From contig NC_056527.1 of NCBI RefSeq assembly GCF_019175285.1, forward strand, positions 48,145,061 through 48,209,060: a DNA stretch of 64,000 nucleotides, read 5' to 3'. The position numbers and the translations under genes were made by a program. This document shows positions 35,179 through 44,460 of this stretch, in pieces. Numbering within the stretch: position 1 is the stretch's first letter; the number at the start of each line of letters is the position of its first letter. The notes under the pieces were generated by a model. It was not told the DNA's origin. It made no database searches and worked only from the letters and a program-made list of their open reading frames with translations. This stretch comes from Sceloporus undulatus. Its lineage: Eukaryota; Chordata; Lepidosauria; Squamata; Phrynosomatidae.

Positions 35179-35765
35179 TAGGTTTAATGCAGGAGAACTA
35201 CATGTTCCAAATGGATCATTGACTGGATTTTTTAAAAATACGTCATCCTTTTATTAGTCAATTTGCATAAAATAAGTATTTGTGCTTAGCTGAGTTTATT
35301 GAGACATTTCTATGCCGACTGGTCCATTTGTAGAAATGAGGCTGAATTGAATGTTAAATAAAGCTCTTGGAATAATTTTCCACCAATAAACAAGCACTTA
35401 AGGGATGGCAGCAAAGCATTCAGCTCTTCTTTGAGGTCTCTTGTACATACATATGCATGAGACGTTCTGAAGTAGACAAGGTATAAGAAAAACAAATATA
35501 GTATTCTTACTCAGTTATATTGCTGTTTTCCAAATCTCAAAGCAGTGCTGTGTATTACCATCCACAGTTCATTCTGGGCTTTAAGTATATTTTAAAATTG
35601 GATTTGTTCTCCAGGTTGTGATTTCAGACCCCTGAAAGCACATGCAGGGCTCAAACCACTGCACCATGATGGCATATTATGCCAACATAGAAAGACTTGG
35701 TTTACATCTCCTTATGAATGGAATTCTGAGTTAAAACTTTATTGGACAAAATACTAATATCCTAA

Positions 35766-35965
35766 AGGCCCCAGATCCTGTCTGATCTTAGAAGTTAACC
35801 AGGGTCACTCCTGGCCAGTATTTGGATGGGATACTACCAATGAATACCAGGTGCTGTAGACTATGTTGTAGACTGAGGAAGGAACTGGCAAAACCACCTC
35901 TATTTCGTGCATAAGAAAATCCTATGAAATCCATAGAGTTGCCATAAGTCAACGTGCGACAAAGG
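35766..35965 (+). mobile_element. 5S rRNA-derived SINE
   Basis: The first 105 bp follow 5S rRNA: CAGATCCTGTCTGATCTTAG, then a GAAGTTAACCAGGGTC segment (internal promoter region), AGTATTTGGATGGGATAC and ACCAGGTGCTGTAG. A SINE tail with ATAGAGTTGCCATAAGTCAA follows. Too diverged for a functional 5S gene. A second copy is at 62275-62466. Confidence 0.85.
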
Positions 35966-36487
35966 CAAATAAAATACACAATAATATAAACCGCTGGATA
36001 TGACTTATTTAAAATGCTGTATATGTGATTGAAATGCACTCTATTGTATTTAGCTGTCATATCTTTAATGAAAATTAATTTTAAAATATGGATTTTAATA
36101 TACTGGTAAACATTTCAGCTGAAGTCTGGATCAGTGTTACCCAACATGGTAGTCTGCGGACTGGTCTTGGTCTACAAACCACTACCAGCTGGTTTGCAGC
36201 AAATTTCCAGGAAAGAAAGGAACAAGTGTATCCAGTGGGCAGAAAGATTGTGGTAGTCCTGGCATATGGGTGGAAAAGCCAGGCCTGTCTGCCTCAATGC
36301 ATAGGTTAAGGACACTTTCACACTATACAGTTAAAGCACTATGATTCCACTTTAACTTCCATGGCTGCATTCTGTGGAATCTTGGGGTGCATAGTTTGAT
36401 GAAGCACTGGAGTGTTTTAGCTGAGAATACAAAACGCCCCTCCCTACGCTGCAAATCCCAGAGTCCCATAGGAATTACTCAGTTTGA

Positions 36488-36705
36488 GGTGGGATATAAA
36501 TTCAATAAACAAACAAACAAATCTATCATAGGAGGTTCTTGGCAAGATATGTTCAGATGTTTGCCTTTGCCTCCCTCTGAAGCTGAGAGAGAATGTGACT
36601 TGCCCAAAGTCACCCAATAGGTTTCTAAGCCTGAGTGAGAATTCAAATCCTGATCTCCCAAAGTCCTAGTCCAATGTTCTAACCATTACATCACACTGGC
36701 TCCTT
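36488..36705 (-). mobile_element. tRNA-derived SINE behind a LINE tail
   Basis: GGTGGGATATAAATTCAATA with (CAAA)n at 36488-36520 is a plus-strand LINE tail. It adjoins a minus-strand SINE (36521-36705) whose 5' end gives the complement of TGATGTAATGGTTAGAACAT. Confidence 0.8.
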
Positions 36706-37059
36706 ATCTTTTGTATTATATTGTATTTGGAGATGCGTATGTTATTTTAAAGATATGTATGTTTTAATGATTATCCTTCTAGTGAGTTTTAGTGATTATT
36801 TTTTTATTTCTTTGGTTTAATGGATTTATGTCCATACAAGGTGGTGCCGATCCTGATGAAGATAATGGTGCCCAAAGAGAGATTGTGCCATTCAAACACT
36901 TGTTAGTGAAGATCACAACTACTTAAGAGGGCTGGGGAAGTCATGGCCCTTGAGATATTTTAAACAACAGTTCCCAGACTCCATGGCCAGCACAGCAGTG
37001 GTAAGAAACAGTAGAAGCCGGAGTTCAAACATCTCATGGTCCAAAGGTTTCCAGTGCTG

Positions 37060-37673
37060 CAGGAGGATTGAACACTATCACCTGATAGGAGAGAAGAGAA
37101 AAGAAGGTTAAGAGGTGATATGATAGTCAGGTTTAAGTATTTGAAGGGGTGTCATATTGAAGATGGAACAAGCTTGTTTTCTGCTGCTCCAGAGAAAAGG
37201 ATGCAACAATGGATGCAAGCTGCAGGAAAAGAGATTGAAGGCCTGATACAGACAGCCAAAATAAAGTTGCTTCGAGTCATTTGGAGGTATGATGTTTCAA
37301 TGATACATGTGTCCGAAGAGTCCAGAAGCCACACCAAAGCCACGCTCCAGTCCTAAGGACTGGAATGCAGCTTTGGTGCAGCTTCCAGACTCTTAGGACA
37401 CATGCATCATTGAAACACCATACCTCCAAAGTGACTCGAAGCAGCTTTATTTTGGCTGTCTGTATAGGGCCCTAGTTCAACATTACTAGGAACTTCCTGG
37501 GGTTGTTCTACAGTGGAACACACTCCCTCAGAATGTGGTGGAGTCGCCTTCTTTGGAGGTCTTTAAGCAGAGGCTGGATGGCCATCTGTCAGGGATGCTT
37601 TGATTGAGATTTCCTGCATGGCAGGGATTGGACTGGATGACCCTTGTGGTATCTTTCAACTCTACGATTCTAT
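37060..37673 (+). mobile_element. CR1 LINE 3' end, interrupted by family C MITE
   Basis: CR1 sequence at 37060-37239 (GAGGTGATATGATAGTCAGG type) resumes at 37473 and runs to the terminal CTACGATTCTAT at 37673. A family C MITE sits between. The CR1 tail was itself the target of the GC-rich element at 37674. Confidence 0.85.
37240..37472. mobile_element. foldback MITE, family C (copy 2)
   Basis: The arms GGCCTGATACAGACAGCC and GGCTGTCTGTATAGGGCC enclose a 233-bp palindrome with CGCTCCAGTCCTAAGGACTG at its centre. It is inside a CR1 copy and therefore younger than it. Confidence 0.85.
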
Positions 37674-38236
37674 GGCGCGTTACAGACTGCCTGTTTGGGG
37701 CGGCCTGTAGGCGCTCCTTTCCCTGCTGGATCGGGGCCTCAGCTGCCAGAACGGCAGCCTCCGAGGCCCCGATCCATCACTTTCCAGGCTGCAGGGAAGC
37801 AGCAAAAGGCCGCTTCCCCGCGGCCTGGAAAGGGGTGTCCTTGGGGCTTCATCTTGGGGATGAAGGACACCTGATGGCAGCGGGGAGGAGGAGAAAGGGG
37901 CCACTCAGCCCCTTTCTCCTTTGTGTTGCTGGCGCAGCTGTCTAAAGGCTGCGCCAGCGACGCAAACTGCGGAAGGAGCTCCGTTTCAGAGCTCCTTCGT
38001 GCACTGTGGAAAGGGTGCTCTATGCGTCCTCGTGCGGTGCAAAGACGTCACATCCGTGCCGCCCCGTTTGGAGGCGGCGCGTTCATGACGTCATAATGAC
38101 GGCCCCCGTGTGGAACGGGCGCCACCATTTTGTACATCCTGGGGACGTATTAGGGTTAGGTGCGTGCATAAGGCACGCACTTTGCCTAACCCTAGTACAT
38201 CCCCAAGATGTACTTTACGCCCGTTTGTAATGGGCC
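37674..38236. mobile_element. GC-rich hairpin-bearing DNA transposon (copy 2)
   Basis: 563 bp from GGCGCGTTACAGACTGCC to CCGTTTGTAATGGGCC. It sits inside the CR1 tail with TAT on both sides (37671-37673 and 38237-38239), a 3-bp duplication of the kind made by PIF/Harbinger elements. Internal hairpins match copy 1: GATCGGGGCCTC/GAGGCCCCGATC, GGAGCTCCGTTTCAGAGCTC and TTAGGGTTAGGTGC/CTAACCCTA. TGACGTCA-type sites and many CpGs make it resemble a CpG island. Confidence 0.88.
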
Positions 38237-39060
38237 TATGATTCTATGACCTTACACCGTGTTCCCAGTCTAGATCAGGGTCTATTGCTTATTGTTTGAC
38301 TGCACTTGTGCCAATGGGAATTTTCTTTCCAATACAAACTGCCAAGTATCCTTACAGTGAGGGATCCAATGGTGTTCTGAGCTGAGGACAGCAATTTGCG
38401 TTGTTATATTTCTAGAGCAAGCATTTCCTGTCAGTGCTGTTAACTGCAGTGATACTATGACAGATAGATGACACAATCTTTAACTTCTGTATAATCACTG
38501 CATCTGATAATGCTTTAAAAATGATCAGCGGTACAACACAGGATATTTCACAAGCACAGTAAAGAGTTCCTAAATTTCCATGCTGAACCTTGTTTGAGGT
38601 AATGTGAGAGAGGATCCACCACTGCTTGGAGGCATCATACTGGGAACAGGCAATAGGGAGGAATCACACCAGAGAGAATATGGTAACTAAACGTCAAAAC
38701 TCATGCATGATTCTGAAACTTTGCAATCCAGAGAAAATGAAATACTCTTGGTTGGATCCAAATTCACCCACATGCAGCTAGGCTAGTAGAAGTGGACTTC
38801 CTTGGCTCCATGGCAGCCTCTCCAGCCCCCAAAATACTATTCAGACAGTAGAGCCTCCTGCTGAAAAAAGATAACAAGGCTATTATAAGGAGTGTGAGAG
38901 AAGGGAGATCCCTGGAAATTGAGCAGGATTGGGAAAAGCAGCTATGAAAGAAACAGACAAGATCTTAAAATGCAAAGCTATCAAGCTGAATACCAAAGTT
39001 AGGATTGTCCAAGTCATCCTATTTCTCATTACTAGATACAGATGTGAGAGCTAGATAGTG

Positions 39061-39370
39061 AATTATTATTACCTGTATTAACCTTTATTTATGAAGCGCT
39101 GTAAATTTACACAGCGCTGTACATGCAATCTTTTTAGTTAGATGATTCCCTGCCCTGGGGCTTACAATCTAAAAAGACATGACACAGAAGGAGAAGGGAG
39201 TGGTGGAGGGAAAGGGTAAGAGGTCCAGCAGTTCCTCTCTACCTCCGAGGCCTGGACCAAGGCAGATGGACTGGAGGGAGGGCTTGGCTTCAAAATGGAA
39301 GGTTAATCTTCATCCAGGGAAAATACATACTCTCAAGTAGGATAATACATATACAATACATAGCAATACA
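39061..39370 (-). mobile_element. LINE 3' end inserted in BovB
   Basis: ATTATTATTACC leads into GCGCTGTAAATTTACACAGC and the CTTACAATCTAAAAAGACAT segment shared with 30.4-30.6 kb. The tail-first orientation shows minus-strand insertion. Confidence 0.6.
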
Positions 39371-39412
39371 GGAAATGGTTCGATAAGAAAGCTGATAGAA
39401 AATTAACTCATT

Positions 39413-39744
39413 CAGTGGCACCTGGTATAGGGAGGTGGGGGCAGGGTGAAAAGGGCACGGTGTGTAGAATAATGTTGTGGCAGTGAGGTGGGGAGTGTGC
39501 TTGGCCCTTGCAGCAGCCTCCCTGCTTTATGATTCCTGGCCATGGCCATAGTGAACCCAGAAGGCAGCCTCCTCCCCACCCCAGCCTTCCGAGTCCCATG
39601 TGGCAAATGGCAGTGTGGGACCAAGAAGGCAGCCGCCCGCTCCAGCCGGGTGTACTACCTCACAGGGTGACACCCCCCCCCCCCCCGGTCTGGGGTTTCA
39701 CCCAGTGAGGCCCACATCACACACAACCCCTACTGACACCACTG
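39413..39744. mobile_element. hAT-like element with 8-bp target duplication
   Basis: Ends CAGTGGCACCTGG and CTGACACCACTG; flanks AACTCATT and AACTAATT match at 7 of 8 bases. A 16-C tract lies near the right end. It is related to the 8487-8833 element and interrupts BovB. Confidence 0.75.
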
Positions 39745-40054
39745 AACTAATTTGATTTGTGGTGTTGGACTGGAGTGCTGAAGATACTGTGGCTGGCCAA
39801 AAAGACAAACAAATGGGTCCTAGAATAGATCAAGTCTGAAATCTTCCTGAAAGCCAGCATGATTAAACTCAGATTGTCGTGCTTTGCGTATTTGTTGTCA
39901 ATGTTGAACATGATTTTGGTAATTTGGTAAAAGGTTCTTTTAATAAAAACTTAAGAAGAATAGAATTTTAATTAAAATATTTAAATATATATATACACAC
40001 ACACATACACCCTCCTTTTTCCTTCCACTGAGCCTCACCCCACTCACGCCATCG

Positions 40055-40605
40055 TCAAGAGATCAGAAGAAAACTAGGAATGGGAAGGACAGCTATGAAA
40101 GTAATAGAAAAGAGCCTAAAGTGTAAAGATATACAACTGAGCACTAAATTTAGAATCATCCAAGCCACTGTATTCCCTATCATCATGTACCGATGCGAAA
40201 GCTGGACAGTGAAGAAAGTGGGTAAGAAGAAAATCAACTCATTTGAGATGTGGTGCTGGAGAAGAGTGCTGAGGAAACCATGGGTGGCTATAAAGACAAA
40301 CCAATGAGTCCCAAAACAGATCAAACCAAAAATCTCCCTGGAAGCCAAGATGACGAAATTGAGGCTGTTATGCTTTGGTGACATTATGAGAAAGCAAAAC
40401 TCATTTGAAGAAACAATAATGCTAGGAAAGGTGGAGGGAAGCAGAAAAAGAGGAAAACTGCATGCTAGATGGATGGACTCTATAAAAGAGGTAATGGATA
40501 TCAATTTACAGGACTTAAGCAGAGCAGTGGAGAACAGGGAGTCTTGGAGATGTCTCCACAGGGACACCATGGGTCAAGATTGACTTTAATTCAACTAACA
40601 ACAAA
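40055..40605 (+). mobile_element. BovB/RTE LINE C-terminal coding remnant
   Basis: Readable protein pieces are MGRTAMKVIEKSLKCKDIQ, YRCESWTVKKVGKKKINSF and, further on, LRLLCFGDIMRKQNSFEETI and RWMDSIKEVMDINLQDLS. These are the last part of the BovB reverse transcriptase polyprotein. The ending CACCATGGGTCAAGATTGAC with ACTAACAACAAAATAATAAT is the BovB tail. Confidence 0.85.
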
Positions 40606-40614
40606 ATAATAATG

Positions 40615-40970
40615 ATGATAATGATAATGACAAATACATGGGTCCTAGAACAGATCAAATTTGAACTCCCCCTGGAAGCCTAGATGACAAAATCAAAGCT
40701 GTCTTACTTTGGCCACATCATGAAAAAGTGCAACTCATTAGGAAAGACAATAATGCTGGGAAAGATGGAAAGCAGTAGGAAGAGAGCCAAACCATATGCT
40801 AGATGAGGATGGACTTTATTAAGGAGGTCATGGGTAAGACTTTGCAGGAACTAAACAGAACAGTGGAGGACAGGGAGCCTTGGAGGAGCCTCATTCATGG
40901 AGTCGCCATGGGTCAAGATAGACTCAGGGGCAGTTAACAAGATGATGATGATGATGATGATGATGATGAT
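40615..40970 (+). mobile_element. second BovB/RTE 3' fragment
   Basis: It repeats the last 330 bp of the preceding copy (GTCTTACTTTGGCCACATCA to GTCGCCATGGGTCAAGATAG), followed by a (GAT)n tail at 40932-40970. Confidence 0.8.
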
Positions 40971-41085
40971 AGTAACGATGATGGTGATATTAATAATACA
41001 TAATATTAATAATAGTAATTAGTTGTAATTAATTACTATTAATAGTAATAGTAATAGTAATTAGAACCTTCTAATTAAAAGATTG

Positions 41086-41130
41086 TATGTACAGTGCTGT
41101 GTAAATTTACAGCGCTATATAAATAAAGCT
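41086..41130 (+). mobile_element. LINE 3' tail seeding a microsatellite
   Basis: ACAGTGCTGTGTAAATTTAC and AGCGCTATATAAATAAAGCT form a LINE 3' end; its AAT tail runs into the large array that follows. Confidence 0.6.
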
Positions 41131-41564
41131 TAATAATAATAATGATAATGATAATAATAATAAAAATAGTAATGATGGTGATAATAATGATGATAATAAT
41201 AATAGTAATGATTAAGTTGATGGTGGTGATGATGATGATGATAATAATAATGGTGATGTTGATGATGATAATGGTGATGATTATGATGATAATAATAATG
41301 GTGATAATGATGATGATGATGATACTAATGATGATGATAATGATGATGATGATGATGATAATAATAATAATAATAGTAATGATGATGATAATGATGATAT
41401 TAATAATGGTGATAATGATAGTAATAATAATAATAAAAATGGTAATGATGGTGATGATGATAAGGATGATAATAACAATAATAACAGTGATGATGGTGAT
41501 TAATAATAGTAATAATAATGATGATGGTGATGGTGATGATGAAGATAATAATAATAATAATACA

Positions 41565-41627
<63 letters not shown>

Positions 41628-41628
41628 G
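41130..41628. repeat. ~500-bp compound (ATN)n microsatellite
   Basis: AAT, GAT and GGT triplets alternate irregularly for about 500 bp and end in about 20 perfect AAT units. The 177-codon frame of Met, Ile and Asn across it is a by-product of the repeat. Confidence 0.95.
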
Positions 41629-41639
41629 TGTTAACAACA

Positions 41640-41798
41640 ACAGCAACGTTTCAGGGGATGCCACTCCGGACGTGACCATAGAGGTGGTGGGTGGGTGGTC
41701 TTGAGACACGTGTCAGGCAGGGCTGCACGTGAGAACCCATGTAGTGTGTGTATGTGTCCACAGGGGAAGGGGAAGTGTGTCACTGGGTGAAGCAGGTG

Positions 41799-41832
<34 letters not shown>

Positions 41833-42240
41833 AGAGCAGGAGGCAGAGGCAGGTAAGGAAGGAAGGAAGGAAGGAAGGGGAGGAGAGGAGAGGAGGAGAA
41901 GGGGAGGCACATGGGCCAGGCAGCTCTGGAAGAAGGAGGAGGAGGCAAGAGAGCCCATGCCCAGCAGCAGCAGCAGGAGCCCTGGCATCTGGCAGGAGGC
42001 GAGCCAGCTCAGCAGGAAACTTCTCCGGGCAAAGTCAGCTGTCTCTCCTCCTCCTCCTTTAGGCTGGGGCTGCTCCAAGCAGAAGGACAGGCGGCTGGGA
42101 AGAGCCTCCCTGGAGCTGCCGCAGTCAGTGGCTCTTCCTTCCTTCCTCCCTTCTTTCCTTCCTTCCAGGGACCTCCAGCAAAGGAAGGAAGGAGAGGCTC
42201 AGAGGGGCCCTTTGCAAAAAGGTCTGGCATTGGAGAAGCC
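41640..42240 (+). promoter_or_regulatory. NR1D2: NR1D2 5' flank and 5' UTR
   Basis: Directly upstream of the NR1D2 start. Two E-boxes CACGTG lie at 41707-41712 (inside the palindrome GACACGTGTC) and 41726-41731, 13 bp apart. An (AC)n run (41798-41829) and (GGAA)n (41855-41877) follow, then GC-rich sequence to the ATG. The transcription start is not identifiable by eye; no TATA box is evident. BMAL1/CLOCK control of NR1D2 through E-boxes is established in mammals; use of these particular sites is inferred. Confidence 0.6.
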
Positions 42241-42256
42241 ATGGAGCTCAATGCAG
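42241..42256 (+). CDS. NR1D2: NR1D2 coding exon 1 (start codon)
   Basis: NR1D2 (REV-ERB beta) is a nuclear receptor that binds RORE sites and represses clock and metabolic genes with NCoR, gated by heme. The first exon encodes only MELNA plus the first base of Gly6 (human MEVNAG), then GTAAGG. The 16-bp coding part is accepted because it starts with the right peptide, has the right phase for exon 2 and carries a strong donor. Confidence 0.88.
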
Positions 42257-42324
42257 GTAAGGGAGCCTGATCCCTAACCCTTGAAACCCAGGGCTTTGTT
42301 TTTTATTCACCCCAGGGTGATCAG

Positions 42325-43120
42325 GCATGTCCTCCTTTTCCCGGACGCGTCCTCCATCCCACCCTAAAAGGGAGTTTCTAAAAAGTCCTCCATTTTGAGC
42401 ATGGCTCAGAAGCATGGGTTTGTACTTTTATAGGAGTGACTTTGGGCTTTTTATTTCTTTCTTGTCCTCCATTTTGAGCAGGACTAAGAAGCACAGATTT
42501 ATATTTCTAGGGGTGTTTTTTGGCTTTTGTTGTGGTTGTGGTTTGTGTTGTTGTGTGTCTTCTTTTCAGACTTATGGCGACCCCATCCAGGGTTTTTTCT
42601 TGGCAAGGTTTGTTCAGAGGAGGGTTGGTCTTTTTGGAAGGTCCTCCATTTTGAGCATGTAATAAACTCATGCTTCTTGGGGCATGCTCAAAATGGAGGA
42701 CGTTTTATAGAATTCCTCCTGGGCAGAAGGAAAACAAGTCATAGAAAACAGTCATAGAAATATAAATCCTGGCCTTTTGGGTGGTGCTCAGGATGGAGGA
42801 CATTGGAGCAAAAAATGGAGGACGTGACTGAAGCTTTAAAAACACTTTGGGTTTCTTGATCATGCTCAAAATGGAGGACTTTCGAGAGAAATAGAGGACG
42901 TGACTAAAGCTCTTGGAAACAATGTAAATTCATGCTTCTTGGACATGCTCAGAATGGAGGACATTGAGGGGAAATGGAGGACGTGACTGAAGCTTGAAAG
43001 CACTTAATATAAATGTAAACTCATTCTTCTTGGTCATGCTTAGAATGGAGGACATAGAATTCCTCCTGTGTGCAGAAGGCTGGGGGGGTGGAGGACGCGT
43101 CCGGGAAAAGGAGGACGTGC
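42325..43120. mobile_element. DNA transposon with 32-bp TIRs and GGAGGAC repeats
   Basis: Terminal repeats 42325-42356 and 43089-43120 are complementary at all but one of 32 positions and share the core TTTTCCCGGACGCGTCCTCC. The interior has many copies of TCCTCCATTTTGAGCAT on the left and its complement ATGCTCAAAATGGAGGA on the right. A SINE piece lies inside at 42525-42626. The element starts 68 bp after NR1D2 exon 1. The family is not recognised; the outer flanks CAGGGTGATCAG suggest the true end may be slightly further left. Confidence 0.82.
42525..42626 (-). mobile_element. SINE 3' fragment nested in the TIR element
   Basis: The complement reads CAAACCTTGCCAAGAAAAAA, then GGGTCGCCATAAGTCTGAAA and a CACACAACAACAC tail, the SINE 3' half. 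Confidence 0.75.
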
Positions 43121-43129
43121 TTGGAACTG

Positions 43130-43131
<2 letters not shown>

Positions 43132-43169
<38 letters not shown>

Positions 43170-43210
43170 CTGTGTGTGTTGGGACACATGCATCATTGAA
43201 TATATATATC
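43132..43210. repeat. (TG)n(TA)n microsatellite
   Basis: TG repeats (43131-43149), TA repeats (43150-43169) and a second TA stretch near 43200 follow the right TIR of the element. Confidence 0.9.
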
Positions 43211-43322
43211 TGTGTGTTGCTGTGACTGAGGAGGGGGCTTCCAGGCTTGAGAGGGACTGCACTGGAGTCAATGAGAGGGAAGCAGCAGACTGCCAACTAG
43301 GGGCCTGCTCTCCTCACATGGA

Positions 43323-43690
43323 CTCGCCGGCAGGGCCACGTGCGCCCCTTTTGTTTACGTTCGGGGCGGCGTGCGCCCTCATTGGCTGTGCGCTGCCGTG
43401 ACGTCGGCGTTGCATAATAGGCCCGGGGCGAAACCGCGTGGACGGACACGTGCGGCCTTTGTTTTGGTGACCTACATCCAGAGGGCGACACGTGGAGGCA
43501 AACTTAAGCCACGCCCACGCTCCTCATGGGAAAGCGGTGATTGGCTCCCTCCCTCCCCAGAACGCTCTCTCAGAGCGGGGAAGGCGTGGCCTCGCAGCGA
43601 GGGCAGTGAGGGGGCGGAATGGGCCTCTTTTTTTCCGTTGGGAAAAGGGGCGTGGTTAGAATCCTCGCGCTCGAGGTTCGGAGGTGGAAT
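43323..43690 (+). promoter_or_regulatory. NR1D2: CpG-rich clock-element cluster in NR1D2 intron 1
   Basis: A repeat-free CpG-rich block. E-boxes CACGTG lie at 43337-43342, 43447-43452 and 43489-43494. TGACGTCG (43399-43406) is a CRE variant. TTGCATAA (43410-43417) reads TTATGCAA on the minus strand, a D-box/C/EBP-like site. TGACCTACAT (43468-43477) is the complement of ATGTAGGTCA, a RORE. ATTGG boxes lie near 43381 and 43535. It could be an intronic enhancer or an alternative promoter; only sequence motifs support this. Confidence 0.65.
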
Positions 43691-43694
43691 GCTG

Positions 43695-43786
43695 TGCTGC
43701 TGCAGAAGCAGCAACAAACTACATTTCCCAGAGTTCCATAGCCTTCAGCTGTGGTATTTAAAGTGATATCAAGCAGTACGCCACAG
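43695..43786. mobile_element. family A MITE, right arm only
   Basis: CAAACTACATTTCCCAGAGT and GTATTTAAAGTGATATCAAG are recognisable; the left arm is missing. Confidence 0.65.
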
Positions 43787-43829
43787 AAGCTCTCTATGTT
43801 TAAATATATATCCATATATATATGCGCGC

Positions 43830-44059
43830 ACTGCAGAAATAAATCCAGTTTGAGACTGCTTTAACTGCCCTGGCTTCATGCTAGGGAATCCTGGGAATTG
43901 TAGTTTATTTTGGCACCAGAGAGCTAGCTCTCTCTCTCTCTCTCTGACAGAGGAGGCTAAATGTCTCACAAAACTACACTTCCCAGGATTCCCTAGCATT
44001 GAACCAGGGCAGTTAAAGCGGTCTCAAACTGGATTTATTTCTGCGGTGTGTGTTTTGGA
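43830..44059. mobile_element. foldback MITE, family A
   Basis: From CACTGCAGAAATAAATCCAG to GCGGTGTGTGTTTTGGACC. A (CT)n expansion at 43927-43945 lies at its centre. Confidence 0.85.
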
Positions 44060-44149
44060 CCGTGGTCTCCTTCCTTATGTGTATGTGTATTAAAATACAT
44101 ATATACACATATGTGTATACACATATGTGTATATATGTATTTAAACACA

Positions 44150-44460
44150 GAGAGCCATCCTGACTACAACTGGAGACCCGAGTTCGATTCCCCGCTTAAG
44201 CATGAAAACCCACTTAGTGGCCTTGGTCAAGTCACACTCTCTCAGCCTCAGAGGATGGCAAATGGCAATGCCCCTCTGAAAAAACATCACCAAGAAAAAC
44301 CCCAGGATAGGGTCGACATACATCCAAAAAATATATATGACAAAGGCTGTATCCACACTGTAGAAATTAACCCAGTTTGATATCACTTTAACTACCACGG
44401 CTGAAGGCTATGGAAGAAGGCTCAATGCTAGGGAGTTCTGGGAACTGTAGTTAAGTCGTA
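44150..44460 (+). mobile_element. SINE followed by half a family A MITE
   Basis: SINE at 44150-44325: GAGTTCGATTCCCCG B box, body and CAAGAAAAACCCCAGG. A left MITE arm follows at 44343-44460, GGCTGTATCCACACTGTAGA to GGGAACTGTAGTTAAG. Confidence 0.75.

Larger units (their letters stand above)
38930..39890 (+). mobile_element. BovB/RTE LINE fragment with two nested insertions
   Basis: BovB pieces lie at 38930-39060, about 39375-39412 and 39745-39890. They join in order to give the GRTAMKVIE..., SWTVKK, NSFEMW and KTNKW parts of the BovB C-terminus, much diverged. A LINE 3' end (39061-39370) and a hAT element (39413-39744) separate them. Confidence 0.75.
33766..41640. other. intergenic region RPL15-NR1D2
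   Basis: About 8 kb without a gene. Unlisted stretches (33770-34400, 34670-35000, 35180-35760, 36720-37050, 38240-38900) show no coding or RNA signature. An (AC)n run lies at 34727-34750. Confidence 0.7.

Noticed and set aside
35766-35870. Functional 5S rRNA gene
   Set aside because: Diverged from 5S, joined to a SINE tail, and without a T-run terminator directly after the 5S part.
40055-40583. Possible host gene with a reverse-transcriptase-like protein
   Set aside because: The peptides are BovB C-terminal sequence, broken up, with the BovB tail following.
41142-41675. 177-codon open frame of Met, Ile and Asp/Asn residues
   Set aside because: It is the translation of the ATN microsatellite; no start context or protein-like composition.
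41713-42277. 182- and 121-codon frames over the NR1D2 start region
   Set aside because: They are translations of (AC)n, (GGAA)n and GC-rich 5' UTR. The true reading is MELNA in a different frame at 42241.
43323-43690. CpG block as the main NR1D2 promoter with a start exon downstream of it
   Set aside because: The only exon encoding MELNAG with a donor in the right phase is upstream, at 42241-42256. An alternative first exon cannot be excluded, so the block is kept as regulatory only.
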